Shown here piece by piece: positions 25,829 through 35,322 of a stretch of DNA of 64,000 nt (positions are counted from its first letter, which is position 1; each line of letters begins with the position of its first letter). The stretch spans positions 6,220,501-6,284,500 of the forward strand of contig NZ_CP012109.1 of NCBI RefSeq assembly GCF_000280925.3, given 5' to 3'. A program made the position numbers and the translations under genes. Below the pieces are notes generated by a model that worked only from the letters and a program-made list of their open reading frames with translations, made no database searches and had not been told where the DNA came from. Origin of the DNA: Myxococcus hansupus (lineage in GTDB: Bacteria; Myxococcota; Myxococcia; Myxococcales; Myxococcaceae).

Positions 25829-28800
25829 TCACGTCACGGAGAAGTACGACGCCTGCGGGTGGTGGAAGACGATGGCGGACACCGAGGCCTCCGGCTCCAT
25901 CATGGAACCGTCGGTGAGCTGCACGCCGATGTCCTCCGGCCGCAGCGCGGTGAACAGCTTCGACTGGTCCTCCAACCGCGGACACGCCGGGTAGCCGAAG
26001 GAGTAGCGCTTGCCCGAGTACTCCGCGCGGAAGCGCTCCAGCATCGTCATGTCCGGCCGGTCCGGCGTGCCCCACATGCTGCGCAACTGCGTGTGCAGCA
26101 TCTCCGCGTAGCCCTCGGCCGTCTCCAGCGCCAGGGCCTGCACCGCGTGCATCTTCAGGAACTCGCCCTTGGCCTTGAGCTCCTCGGCCAGCTCGCGGAT
26201 GCCGGCGCCCGCGGTGACGACGAACATGGCCACGTTGTCCGTGGGCGCGCCGCCCTCCAGCGGGCGCAGGTAGTCGGAGAGGCACAGCCCTCCTTCCCGG
26301 TCCTGGCGCGGGAAATCGAAGGACGCGGCCTCCCTGCCCGAGGCGCCGTCGAACAGCACCACCCGGTTGCCGTCACTGCCCGCCTTGTAGAACTGGAACA
26401 CCGCGCGCGCCTGCATGACGCCGCCGCGAAGGAAGCCCTTCAGCTCCTCCACCGCCTCCTTCAGCGCCAGCGCCTTGCGGCCCTCCTCCGTCTTCGCCAG
26501 CTCCGCCTCGCCCGGCGTGCCCAGCACGCGCGACGAGGAGCGCAGACCCAGGTGGCGGCCGTACAACATCACCGGGTTGATGAAGCGCCAGATGTGGTCC
26601 AGCGGCGTGTTGGACAACACGTGGCGCTCCCAGTCCGGGGCGGACGGGACGGTGTCGAGCACCTTCACCTCCGCGCTGCGCCCGCGCGACACCTGCGCCG
26701 CCGGAGCCGGCCGCTCCTTCACCTCCCGCGCGAGCTTCTCGCGGCGCACGGCCAGATCGCCCCGGAGCTTCTCGTGCGAGGCCGGGTCGACAATCTGCTT
26801 GGCCAGGTCCAGGCCGTTCATCGCGTCCTGCGCGTAGGCCACGGTGCCGCCGCCGTAGGCCGGAGCGATGTTGCGGTCCACGAAGTTGCGGCTGAGCGCC
26901 GCGCCGCCCACGAGGATGGGCGTCTCCACGCCCGCGCGCCGCAGGTCCTCCGCGGTGGCCACCATCTGGTGCGCGCTCTTCACCAAGAGGCCCGACAGGC
27001 CGAGGATGTCCGGCTGGTGCTCGCGCACGGCCTGCACCAACTGCTCGGGCGGCACCTTGATGCCCAGGTTCACCACCTTGAAGCCGTTGTTGGCCAGGAT
27101 GATTTCCACCAGGTTCTTGCCGATGTCGTGCACATCGCCCTTCACCGTGGCGAGCACCACCTTGCCGCGCAGGGCCGCCTGGGACTGGCTCATGTGCGGC
27201 TCCAGGAAGCCCACCGCCGCCTTCATGGACTCGGCGCTCTGGAGCACCTCGGCGACAATCAGCTCGTTGGCGCCGAAGAGACGGCCCACCTCGTCCATGC
27301 CCTTCATCAACGGCCCGTTGATGATTTCCAGCGGCGGGTACTTCTGCATCGCCAGCTCCAGGTCCGCGATGAGGCCGTCGCGCGTCCCCTCGATGATGTA
27401 GCGCTGGAGGCGCTCCTCCAGGGGCAGCGTGCTCACCAGGACCCGCGCCGGCTTGCGCTCGCGGAAGTGCGCGGCGAAGGGCGTCACCGGGTCCGCGCCC
27501 CGGTTGTAGAGGAGGTCCTCGGACAGCTTGCGCTCCTCCTCCGGCAGGGACGGGTAGCGCTCCAGCTTCTCGGAGTTCACCAGCGCCATGTCCAGGCCCG
27601 CCTGGACGTTGTGGTACAGGAAGACGGAGTTGAGCACCTCGCGGCCCGCGGTGGGCAGGCCGAAGGACACGTTGGAGATGCCCAGCACCGTCTTGCAGCG
27701 CGGGAAGCGCTGCTTGATGAGCCGCACGCCCTCAATCGTCTCCACGCCGCTGCCGGTGTACTGCGCGTCGCCAGAGGCGCAGGGGAAGACGAGCGGGTCG
27801 AAGTACAAGTCCTCCGGCTTCATCCCGTACTTCGTCGTCAGCAGTTCGTACGAGCGCTCCGCCACCTCCAGCTTGCGCTGGCGCGTGACGGCCATGCCCA
27901 CCTCGTCGATGCAGCCCACCACCAGCGCCGCGCCGAAGCGGCGGGCCAGCGGCACCACCTTCTCGAAGCGCTCCTCGCCGTCCTCCAGGTTGACCGAGTT
28001 GATGATGGCCTTGCCCTGGCTGTACGTGAGCGCCATCTCGATGACGCGCTCGTCGGTGGAGTCAATCATCAAGGGCACGCGCACCTTCTTGATGGCCACC
28101 TCCAGGAAGCTGCGCATGTCCTCCAGCTCGTCGCGGTCCGGGTTGGCCAGGCAGATGTCGATGACCTGCGCGCCGCGCTTCACCTGCGCGCGCGCAATCT
28201 CCGACGCGTCGTCGAACTGGCCCGCGACGATGAGCTCCTTGAACTTCTTGCTGCCAATGACGTTGGTGCGCTCGCCCACGATGAGGGGGCGCAGCTCGTC
28301 CGTCACTTCCAGGTAGTCCACACCGGACAGCGAGGCCCGGGGCGTGGGCGCGTTGTCGCGCGGCTTCAGGCCCTCCACGGCCTTGGCCAGCGCCGAGATG
28401 TGCCCCGCGTGCGTGCCACAACAACCGCCCACCACGCTGAGCCAGCCCTGCTCACAGAAGCGCCGCACGGAGCGCGCCAGCATCTCCGGCGACTCCAGGT
28501 AGAGGCCATTCTCGTCCGGCAGGCCCGCGTTGGGGACGCACGACACGGGGAACGCGCTCATCGCGGCCAGCGAGCGCAGGTGGTCCGTCATGAAGTCCGG
28601 ACCCGTGGCGCAGTTGAGGCCCAGGTACAGCAGGTCCGCGTGCTCCAGCGACGCGGCCAGGCTCTCCACGCTCTGCCCGGCCAGCATCGTCCCCATGGGC
28701 TCGATGGTCCCGGACACCGCCACCGGCAGCGCATACCCCAGCTTCTGGAACGCACGCTCGATGCCCAGTAGCGCCGCCTTCACGTTGCGGGTGTCCTGCG

Positions 28801-29344
28801 CCGTTTCAATCAGCAGGTAGTCCGAGCCGCCCCGGGCCAGCCCCTCGGCCTGCACGGCGAAGTTGTCCACGAGCTCGTCGAAGGTGACGCCGCCCGTGAC
28901 GGTGATGGCCTTGGTGGTGGGACCAATGGAGCCCGCCACCCAGCGCATGCGGCCGTCCTTCGCCTCGGCGGCGGCGGCGGCGTTGCGCGCCAGGCGGGCG
29001 GAGGCCTCGTTGAGCTCCAGCGCCCTGTCGCCCAGGCCGAACTCCGCCAGCACCAGCGGCGTGCCGCCAAAGCTGTCCGTCTCCGTCACGTCCGCGCCGG
29101 CCGCGAAGTAGCGCGCGTGGATGTCCTCCACCAGCTCCGGCCGGGTGATGACGAGGTACTCGTTGCAGCCCTCGTACTCCGGGCCACCGAAGTCCGCCGC
29201 CTTGAGGTTCGCGTCCTGGAGCAAGGTGCCCATGGCGCCGTCCAGCACCAGCACGCGCTCGCGCATGGCCGCGCGCAGCGCCTCCACGCGACGGCCATTC
29301 TCACCAGGGGGCAGCGGGAGGGTGGTGGGGGCATGGCTCGTCAT
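25829..29344 (-). CDS. metH: Cobalamin-dependent methionine synthase
   Basis: The 1171-residue protein has all four MetH modules. The homocysteine module (about 1-330) starts VLVLDGAMGTLLQ and has GGCCGTHAGH for zinc near 306. The folate (pterin-binding) module follows, then the cobalamin module with DVHDIGKN (axial His near 739). The C-terminal activation domain ends RYSFGYPACPRLEDQ with ESVSAIVFHHP-type text. It makes methionine from homocysteine and methyl-THF. Length is near the E. coli enzyme (1227). It overlaps the regulator upstream by four bases. Confidence 0.96.
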   Translation of the reverse strand: MTSHAPTTLPLPPGENGRRVEALRAAMRERVLVLDGAMGTLLQDANLKAADFGGPEYEGCNEYLVITRPELVEDIHARYFAAGADVTETDSFGGTPLVLAEFGLGDRALELNEASARLARNAAAAAEAKDGRMRWVAGSIGPTTKAITVTGGVTFDELVDNFAVQAEGLARGGSDYLLIETAQDTRNVKAALLGIERAFQKLGYALPVAVSGTIEPMGTMLAGQSVESLAASLEHADLLYLGLNCATGPDFMTDHLRSLAAMSAFPVSCVPNAGLPDENGLYLESPEMLARSVRRFCEQGWLSVVGGCCGTHAGHISALAKAVEGLKPRDNAPTPRASLSGVDYLEVTDELRPLIVGERTNVIGSKKFKELIVAGQFDDASEIARAQVKRGAQVIDICLANPDRDELEDMRSFLEVAIKKVRVPLMIDSTDERVIEMALTYSQGKAIINSVNLEDGEERFEKVVPLARRFGAALVVGCIDEVGMAVTRQRKLEVAERSYELLTTKYGMKPEDLYFDPLVFPCASGDAQYTGSGVETIEGVRLIKQRFPRCKTVLGISNVSFGLPTAGREVLNSVFLYHNVQAGLDMALVNSEKLERYPSLPEEERKLSEDLLYNRGADPVTPFAAHFRERKPARVLVSTLPLEERLQRYIIEGTRDGLIADLELAMQKYPPLEIINGPLMKGMDEVGRLFGANELIVAEVLQSAESMKAAVGFLEPHMSQSQAALRGKVVLATVKGDVHDIGKNLVEIILANNGFKVVNLGIKVPPEQLVQAVREHQPDILGLSGLLVKSAHQMVATAEDLRRAGVETPILVGGAALSRNFVDRNIAPAYGGGTVAYAQDAMNGLDLAKQIVDPASHEKLRGDLAVRREKLAREVKERPAPAAQVSRGRSAEVKVLDTVPSAPDWERHVLSNTPLDHIWRFINPVMLYGRHLGLRSSSRVLGTPGEAELAKTEEGRKALALKEAVEELKGFLRGGVMQARAVFQFYKAGSDGNRVVLFDGASGREAASFDFPRQDREGGLCLSDYLRPLEGGAPTDNVAMFVVTAGAGIRELAEELKAKGEFLKMHAVQALALETAEGYAEMLHTQLRSMWGTPDRPDMTMLERFRAEYSGKRYSFGYPACPRLEDQSKLFTALRPEDIGVQLTDGSMMEPEASVSAIVFHHPQASYFSVT

Positions 29345-30237
29345 GACGGTTTGACTCCAGTGAGCAGGAAGACTCGAAAGGGACTGGCCCCGTCCCGCGC
29401 GTGTGTCTCGCGGGTGAGGGACGTGAAGCCGGCCTCGCGCAGCGCGGCCTCGATGGATTCAGGCGCGAAGCCCAGGTGCCGGTGGCCCAGCCGCTCCAGC
29501 ACCCAGCGTTCGTCGTGCGGCATCAACTCCAACACCACCAGCCGGCCGCCCGGCTTGAGCAGACGGGCGGCCTCGGCCAGCACCGCCTGCGGCGCCTCTA
29601 CGTGGTGGAGGCTCTGGGAAATCACCACCAGGTCCAGGCTGGCGGACGCGAGCGACAGGCGGTGCAGGTCCTCGCCCAGGAAGCGGATGTTCTCCAGCCC
29701 CTCGCGGCCCGCGCGCTCCCGCGCCTGGTCCAAGGCCTCGGCGTTCTGGTCAATGGCCCAGACGCGCCGGGCCCAACGGGCGATGGCCACGCTCAGCATG
29801 CCGGTGCCGCAGCCGAAGTCCGCGACCTCCAGCGGGGGCAGCAGCGAGGCCAGCGCGCCGGCCCACAGGAACCATGACTGCCCGGGCTCCAACAGCCGCT
29901 CATTGAGCGCCTGCCGGTCCTCGCGTGCCCGCAGCAAATCCTTCAGCCGCGCCGAGTCCCCCGCCGCGTCCTCCGCCTCGCGCGCCATCTGGATGAGCGG
30001 CCAGCGCCCGTCCGCCTGCCCCAGCGCCAGCGAGTAGTAGCTGTAGCCCGCGTGGCGCTCCTCGCGCAGCAACCCCAGCCCCTTGAGCTTGCCCAGGTGG
30101 TGCGACACCGAGGACTGCGCCACGCCCACCAGCGACACCAGCTCCGTCACGTTCAACGGCGCCTCGGCCACCAGGCGGAGGATGCGCAACCGCGTCGGGT
30201 CACCCAGGACCCGGAATGACTGGGACAGCTCTTCCAT
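29341..30237 (-). CDS. ArsR-type regulator fused to a SAM/SAH-binding methyltransferase domain (SahR-like)
   Basis: Residues 1-85 are a winged-helix ArsR DNA-binding domain (LGDPTRLRILRLVAEA, SSVSHHLGKLKGLGLL). Residues about 130-298 are a class I methyltransferase fold (VADFGCGTGMLSVAIA motif I, DLVVISQSLHHV). This architecture is that of SahR, which senses S-adenosylhomocysteine and represses SAM-cycle genes in Proteobacteria. Its ATGA overlap with metH and the palindrome upstream support a role as the metH regulator. Confidence 0.85.
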   Translation of the reverse strand: MEELSQSFRVLGDPTRLRILRLVAEAPLNVTELVSLVGVAQSSVSHHLGKLKGLGLLREERHAGYSYYSLALGQADGRWPLIQMAREAEDAAGDSARLKDLLRAREDRQALNERLLEPGQSWFLWAGALASLLPPLEVADFGCGTGMLSVAIARWARRVWAIDQNAEALDQARERAGREGLENIRFLGEDLHRLSLASASLDLVVISQSLHHVEAPQAVLAEAARLLKPGGRLVVLELMPHDERWVLERLGHRHLGFAPESIEAALREAGFTSLTRETHARDGASPFRVFLLTGVKPS

Positions 30238-30245
30238 ATCGCCGC

Positions 30246-30261
30246 ATCAACATATGTCGAT
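30246..30261. promoter_or_regulatory. Candidate operator of the SahR-like regulator
   Basis: ATCAACATATGTCGAT is a near-perfect palindrome (14 of 16 positions match). It lies 8 bases upstream of the regulator start and overlaps its expected ribosome binding or promoter zone. ATATCG and CGATAT also flank it. ArsR-type repressors bind such dyads, so autoregulation of the regulator-metH unit is plausible. Confidence 0.5.
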
Positions 30262-30334
30262 ATCAGCGTGGAGACCAGCATTCTCTAGACGCGACGCGTT
30301 GCCTGACACCCGACAGTCGCGTACAGGGCGAAGC

Positions 30335-31225
30335 ATGGCGACGCCCTCCCACACCCCGACCCTTCACTCTCTGCTGGACGGCAAGCGGTTTGGACTCGTC
30401 CTCTCCGCTGGATATTTCGGCTTCTATGGTCACGCCGGCTTCCTCAAGGGCCTGACGTCCGCGGGCCTGAAGCCCCATGCGTACGCGGGCACCTCCGCGG
30501 GCGGCATGGTGGCGGCCTACGCGGCGGCGGGCACGCCGGTGCATGACATCGAGGAGCTGGTGCTGCGGCAGACGCGCGCCAACTTCTGGGACCCCGACCC
30601 CATTGGCGCGGTGCTCAACGCGGCCGACGCGGGGCACGGCCTGACGGGCCTGCTCAAGGGCGAGCGGTTCCGCCGGCTGCTGGAGGCCACGTTGCCGGTG
30701 CGCACCTTCGAGGAGCTGCCGCACCCGCTGCTGCTGGTGGGCGCCAACCTCACGCTGGGCCGCCACGACGTCTTCAACACGGGAGAGCTGGCGCCGCGCG
30801 TCCACGCGACGTGCGCCTACCCCGGACTGTTCCGCGCGGTGCCGCTGGAGGGCAACCTGTACTGGGACGGCGGGCTGGTGGACAAGGCGCCCGCGCTGTC
30901 CCTGCACGAGAGCGCCGCTGGCGCGGAGCTGGACGCCATCCTCGTGCACTACCTGCCCAGCAAGACGCGCAAGGTGGTGGGCGGGCCCATGGCGTACGCA
31001 CAGGGACTGGCGGCGGGCTCGGCGGCGCTGCGCCAGGACCACTTCCGCCTCCAGCTCACCGTGCTGGAGCAGAAGCAGGTGCCCGTCTACGTCGTCGTCT
31101 CCAACCTGCCGCCGGTGTCGCCCACCACGATGGAGCGCGGCTTCGACGCGCTGGACCAGGCGAGGCTCGCCGCGGAGCGCGCGTTGGCGCGCCCGCCCCT
31201 CCCCTTCAACCAGGCCGCGTGGTGA
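30335..31225 (+). CDS. Patatin-like phospholipase
   Basis: The 296-residue protein from ATG 30335 is a patatin: the nucleophile elbow AGTSAGG has Ser54, and the catalytic Asp is in YWDGGLVDKAP near residue 178. The oxyanion hole differs from the normal GGGxRG and reads SAGYFGFYG. A signal peptide is not clear. It is divergent from the SahR-like gene. Substrate unknown; patatins hydrolyse phospholipids or other acyl esters. Confidence 0.82.
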   Translation: MATPSHTPTLHSLLDGKRFGLVLSAGYFGFYGHAGFLKGLTSAGLKPHAYAGTSAGGMVAAYAAAGTPVHDIEELVLRQTRANFWDPDPIGAVLNAADAGHGLTGLLKGERFRRLLEATLPVRTFEELPHPLLLVGANLTLGRHDVFNTGELAPRVHATCAYPGLFRAVPLEGNLYWDGGLVDKAPALSLHESAAGAELDAILVHYLPSKTRKVVGGPMAYAQGLAAGSAALRQDHFRLQLTVLEQKQVPVYVVVSNLPPVSPTTMERGFDALDQARLAAERALARPPLPFNQAAW

Positions 31226-31228
31226 GCG

Positions 31229-31939
31229 TCAGCGCGGCCACACCATGAGCACCGCGGGCGCGACGGCCACCAGCGCGCCCGCCCCGAAGGCCAGCACCAC
31301 CTGGAGGAAGAAGAGGTCCTCCAGCCGCTCCACCAGCGTCATCTCCACGCGCTCGAGGCCCAGCGACTCCAGGTTCCGCACCGCGGAGGCGGAGTCCGGC
31401 GCGGAGACGACGGCGCGCAGGGCCAGCACGCCCAACACGCGGCGCGACTGCTCCATGAGGAAGCGCTCCACCTCCGTCCTCCGTGGGGGCGCGACGTCGT
31501 CCTGCGCCGCCTCCACCTGACGCAGGTGCTCGCTCACCGAGGCGTCCACGACACGTGACAGCTCCTCGCGAGACAGCGACCCCGTGCCCTGGAGCCGCTT
31601 CGCCACCTGCGCCGTGACGGGCTTGAGGACCGCGTACACGCGGCCAACGACGCCCCGCTCCTTCGCCTCGTGCGCCAGCCGGCCCGACACGGCTTGCAAC
31701 ATGAACGCGTAGCCGCCCGACGCGGACAGGGCCAGCGGCGGCAGGACGACGCCCAGCACCACGAGCCACGTGGGCGCGGGCGCCACGCCCAGCCACCCGG
31801 GAAGGAACCAGGTCGCCGCGCCCACGGCCAGGCCCACCAGTCCGAAGAGCGCTCCGCCTTTGAACGCGCCCAGCAAGCCCACGCCCATCAACGACAACAC
31901 CACCCGCAACCCCTGCCCCACCGCACGCAACACGCGCAT
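31229..31939 (-). CDS. Hypothetical membrane protein (236 aa)
   Basis: GGGAG precedes the ATG ending at 31939. The N-terminal 80 residues hold two or three membrane segments (LGAFKGGALFGLVGLAVGAA, TWLVVLGVVLPPLALSASGG). A helical, charged middle part follows, then another hydrophobic C-terminal segment (VVLAFGAGALVAVAPAVLMV). I recognise no family. It is convergent with the patatin, ending 3 bases after it. Confidence 0.7.
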   Translation of the reverse strand: MRVLRAVGQGLRVVLSLMGVGLLGAFKGGALFGLVGLAVGAATWFLPGWLGVAPAPTWLVVLGVVLPPLALSASGGYAFMLQAVSGRLAHEAKERGVVGRVYAVLKPVTAQVAKRLQGTGSLSREELSRVVDASVSEHLRQVEAAQDDVAPPRRTEVERFLMEQSRRVLGVLALRAVVSAPDSASAVRNLESLGLERVEMTLVERLEDLFFLQVVLAFGAGALVAVAPAVLMVWPR

Positions 31940-32236
31940 CGACCGATGCTCCCGGGCGGCGAGCCGCCCACACTGCCCCGCAGCGGCGAGACGCCGATTC
32001 CAGGACAAGCCGACGATTCCACGCGGACTGACAACACGCCAGCGGCGCACTTCTGAGCCCGAAGCCCGCGCCTGCTCCCAGAGGGCGGCGTCTTGTTTGA
32101 TTTCACACGACTGTGAATCGTCTTTCCTCATTTCATGACAGACCAGAAATGCATGATGTTCGCGTGACTCGGGGTCTCAGGTGTTCGCGCTTGGGCTCCG
32201 TCACGGCCGTCCCCTTGACCGAAGTGGAGGCTGTCC
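31940..32236. promoter_or_regulatory. Intergenic region upstream of the subtilase
   Basis: No gene is seen in this 297-base stretch. TTCACA-CGAC-TGTGAA at 32102-32117 is a perfect 6-base inverted repeat, about 120 bases before the subtilase start. It could be an operator. The local sequence is AT-richer than average (TTGATTTCACAC, CTTTCCTCATTTC), as expected around a promoter. Confidence 0.4.
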
Positions 32237-33838
32237 ATGACGACGTCGTTCCTGTCGATGCGTCCCCTGCGATACGCGATGCTGTCCCTCTCGGTGCTGG
32301 CGTTCGCGCCCACCGCCGCGGCGGCGCCGCAGCGACTGAAGCCCCGTGAGCTGGTCGCGAAGCCCACGGGCCGCGAGCTCGCTCCGAACACCTACGTGGA
32401 GCGCATCGTGGTGAAGTTCCACGAAGGCAGCCACGTGCGCCTGCGTGACAACAAGCTGGTGGCGCTCACGTCCGAGCGCGACGCGGCGGAGCAGTCGCTG
32501 CTCGCCGGCCGCAACCTCGACTCGGCCCGCGTCCAGGACAACGCCACCCAGGTGGAGTCCCTGTTGGAGCGCGCGCCGCGCACCGGCGGCGTGGCCCGCC
32601 TCTTCGACACGCCCGAGGCGACGCTCACCACGAACAAGGCCTCCGGTGAGAAGCAGAGCGGCCAGCAGTTGGCGGACCTGAACCTCTACTTCGAAGTGCC
32701 GCTGATGCCGGGCACCACGGCCGAGCGCGTGGCCGACCTGGTCGGCGCGCTCAACGCGCTGGACGGCGTGGAGCTGGCCTACGCCGAGCCGCCCCCCGAG
32801 CCCGCCATGGTGAACTTCGCCATGGAGCCCGCGGTGCGCAGCCTGCTCGCGGCGGCGGACATCCCGCCCGCCACCCCGCTGTATGAAGGCAACCAGGGCT
32901 ACCTCGACGCGGCGCCCAACGGCGTCGACGCGCGATACGGGTGGACGCTGCGCGGCGGCACGGGGACGGGCGTGAAGGTGGTGGACGTGGAAGGCGGCTG
33001 GCGCACCACCCACGAGGACATGCCGAACCTCTTCTTCATGAATGGCACCCAGTACGCGGACATTGGCTGGCGCAACCACGGCACGGCCGTGCTCGGCGAG
33101 ATTGTCGGCGCGAGCAACGCGTACGGCGTGACGGGCATCGCGCACGGGGCGCAGGCGGGCTACGCGGCCATTGGCTCCCAGAGCTCGGCCAGCGCCATCG
33201 CCAACGCGGCCACAGCGGTGGGCCGGGGCGGCATCGTCCTCATCGAGCTGCACGCCCAGGGCCCCTCGGATGGCACCGCGTGCACGTGCAACACCGCCCA
33301 GTGCAACTACATCGCGATGGAGTACTGGCAGGCGAACTACGACGCCATCAAGACGGCCACCGCCAACGGCGTCATCGTCGTGGAGGCCGCGGGTAACGGC
33401 AGCGCCGACCTGGACGCGGCCGCGTACGGTGGCCGGTTCAACCGCAACACGCGGGACTCGGAGGCCATCATCGTGGGCGGCAGCACCGCCATCACCCGCG
33501 CGCCCATGTGCTGGACGAACTTCGGCGGACGCGTGGACGTGCACGGCTGGGGTGAGCGCGTCTACTCCATGGGCTACGGGAACGTCTGGGGCAGCCATGG
33601 CGAGGACCAGTTCTACACGTCCAGCTTCAGCGGCACGTCCAGCGCCTCGCCCATCGTGGTGGGCGCCGCCGCCAGCGCGCAGGGCGTGGCCCGGGCCAAC
33701 GGCCGCCTCCTGACGAGCGCGCAGATGCGCGCGCTGCTTCGTGCGACGGGCACGCCGCAGGAAGCCAACGCGCGCCAGATTGGCCCACGGCCTGACCTGC
33801 GCAGGGCCCTGCCCCGCGTCGTCGCGGGCGACTTCTAG
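32237..33838 (+). CDS. Secreted S8 (subtilisin-like) serine protease
   Basis: The 533 residues begin with a signal peptide (LSLSVLAFAPTAAAA). A propeptide-like region follows to about residue 220, and the catalytic domain has Asp250 (VVDVEGG), His281 (NHGTAV), and Ser468 (GTSSASP). The Asn of EAAGNGS completes the oxyanion hole. The His motif lacks the usual HGTHVAG form but keeps HGT. It is likely an exported protease for feeding or envelope processing. CxC residues (CTCNTAQC) suggest disulfides in the mature protein. Confidence 0.88.
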   Translation: MTTSFLSMRPLRYAMLSLSVLAFAPTAAAAPQRLKPRELVAKPTGRELAPNTYVERIVVKFHEGSHVRLRDNKLVALTSERDAAEQSLLAGRNLDSARVQDNATQVESLLERAPRTGGVARLFDTPEATLTTNKASGEKQSGQQLADLNLYFEVPLMPGTTAERVADLVGALNALDGVELAYAEPPPEPAMVNFAMEPAVRSLLAAADIPPATPLYEGNQGYLDAAPNGVDARYGWTLRGGTGTGVKVVDVEGGWRTTHEDMPNLFFMNGTQYADIGWRNHGTAVLGEIVGASNAYGVTGIAHGAQAGYAAIGSQSSASAIANAATAVGRGGIVLIELHAQGPSDGTACTCNTAQCNYIAMEYWQANYDAIKTATANGVIVVEAAGNGSADLDAAAYGGRFNRNTRDSEAIIVGGSTAITRAPMCWTNFGGRVDVHGWGERVYSMGYGNVWGSHGEDQFYTSSFSGTSSASPIVVGAAASAQGVARANGRLLTSAQMRALLRATGTPQEANARQIGPRPDLRRALPRVVAGDF

Positions 33839-33855
33839 GCCCACGGAGCGGAGGT

Positions 33856-33883
33856 CCCCACCGTCCACGCGGGGACGGTGGGG
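33856..33883. terminator. Bidirectional hairpin between convergent genes
   Basis: CCCCACCGTCC at 33856-33866 pairs perfectly with GGACGGTGGGG at 33873-33883 over a six-base loop. It lies between the 3' ends of the subtilase and the CoA-binding gene. No T-tract is seen. Confidence 0.55.
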
Positions 33884-33896
33884 GCTGTTCCCGTGA

Positions 33897-34340
33897 CTAC
33901 CGCGCGCCGTAGCGCCGGTGGTCCACCATGAGGCAGCGGTCCTGCACCACCTGGATGCCCGCCTTGGCCAGCTTCTCCGCCGCGGCGTCGTTGCGGATGC
34001 CGGACTGGAACCACACCGCCTTCGGCTTCTTGGCGATGAGGTCCTCCACGTGCGCGTCGATGTCCTGCGGCCTGCGGAACACGTCCACCAGGTCCAGCTC
34101 GCCGGGCACGTCCTCCAGCCGCCGGAACACCGGCTTGCCCAGGATGTGCGTCACGTCCGGGTAGTAGACGGGCACGGGCACCACCTCCACGCCCTCGCGC
34201 GCCAGGTAGTCCGGCACGTAGAAGGCGGGCTGGCCCGACTGCTGCTCCGTCTTGATGCCGAGCACCGCCACCCGCCGCGCGCCCTTCACCACCTGCTCCA
34301 CCCCTGCTTCGTCCTCGATGAGGTTCTGCTCCCAGGTCAT
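33897..34340 (-). CDS. CoA-binding domain protein
   Basis: The 147-residue protein has a Rossmann-like CoA-binding fold: RRVAVLGIKTEQQSGQPAFY at the N terminus, VPVYYPDVTHILGKPVFRRL, and AVWFQSGIRNDAAAEKL. It is like YccU-type proteins of unknown role. It overlaps the upstream lipoprotein gene by four bases (ATGA), so they are coupled. Confidence 0.85.
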   Translation of the reverse strand: MTWEQNLIEDEAGVEQVVKGARRVAVLGIKTEQQSGQPAFYVPDYLAREGVEVVPVPVYYPDVTHILGKPVFRRLEDVPGELDLVDVFRRPQDIDAHVEDLIAKKPKAVWFQSGIRNDAAAEKLAKAGIQVVQDRCLMVDHRRYGAR

Positions 34341-35242
34341 CGCGCCTCCTCCTGGAGCCCCTCTGCCCGGGACTCCGTCGTGACAGTCCAAGCCTCGCCC
34401 GCCACCGTCGCCCGCACCGTGAGCTGGCGGCTCACCGGCACGAAGCGTCCCCGCGCCACCACTTGTTCGCCTTCACAGGCCACGCCCGGCGTCAGCTCCG
34501 GCCGGCCCGCCATCACCCACACGTCCGTCAACGCGTCCGGCGCGTCCTCCGGCAGCGCGTCCAGGCACCGCAAGCTCAGCACCACCGCGTCGCCCAGCGG
34601 CGTGCCCCGCGTGCCTTGCACGGTGCGCTCCAGGACATAGGCCACCTGGCTGTCGCCCATGGGCACCTGGTCCACGGCCCAACTGACGTGGCCCTCGGTG
34701 AGGTTGCGCTGAAGCAGGCCAGAGAACTTCACCTCCCACTCGCGGCGCGCGCGCGCCTCCAGCGCCTCGGGCGCGAAGAAGCGCTCCAGCACGCCCGCCT
34801 CCGAGCCCCCGGGCACCACCTGGCGCAGCGCCTCCTGCGCGGCCTCGGGCTCCACGAGCTTCACGAAGGTGCCGTCCGCCGCCAGCCAGGCCCGCAGCGT
34901 GAAGCGCGCCAGCACGTCCGCCACGCCGGTGGGCACCTCCTGCCCGTTGCGCCACAGCCGCGAGGAAGGCACCGACTGCGCCAGCAGCCAGCCCCCTTCG
35001 GAGGGCGTGAAGCGCGTCCGAGTGGAGAGCTCCACTTCCTCGCGAAGGGCCTGGCCGCCGCGCTCCACCGAGCGCACGCTGCGCTGCGTCTCCGTGAGGA
35101 CGCGGTCCACCGGCGGCTGGAAGTCCAGCCGGACCGTGGCGGGCCGAGCCTCCGCGGGCGCCACCGAGAGCGGCGCCCGGCGGCTGCAAGCGGTGACGGT
35201 CAGCGAGAGGATGAGACTGCACGACAAGAACCCGGGACGCAT
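34337..35242 (-). CDS. Hypothetical lipoprotein (301 aa)
   Basis: I start at the ATG ending at 35242, because MRPGFLSCSLILSLTVTAC is a lipoprotein signal; a GTG 12 bases upstream is possible. The mature protein is beta-rich and has no named motif. It overlaps the CoA-binding gene. The initiation site lacks a clear ribosome binding site. Confidence 0.75.
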   Translation of the reverse strand: MRPGFLSCSLILSLTVTACSRRAPLSVAPAEARPATVRLDFQPPVDRVLTETQRSVRSVERGGQALREEVELSTRTRFTPSEGGWLLAQSVPSSRLWRNGQEVPTGVADVLARFTLRAWLAADGTFVKLVEPEAAQEALRQVVPGGSEAGVLERFFAPEALEARARREWEVKFSGLLQRNLTEGHVSWAVDQVPMGDSQVAYVLERTVQGTRGTPLGDAVVLSLRCLDALPEDAPDALTDVWVMAGRPELTPGVACEGEQVVARGRFVPVSRQLTVRATVAGEAWTVTTESRAEGLQEEAR

Positions 35243-35322
35243 GCGCGTCCGCACGCTGGCAGAAAGCGCCCGCGGCCGCGAGCGCTTCCACCTGTCGGCG
35301 TCCATGGCGGACGCCGCCCTGT

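Noticed and set aside
25421..28771. A 1116-codon open frame antisense to metH
   Set aside because: It is the stop-poor opposite frame of a GC-rich gene, with His/Arg/Leu-rich text and no domain.
32102..32117. CRP-type binding site
   Set aside because: The order of half-sites is reversed (TCACA before TGTGA) and the spacing is 4, unlike TGTGA-N6-TCACA.
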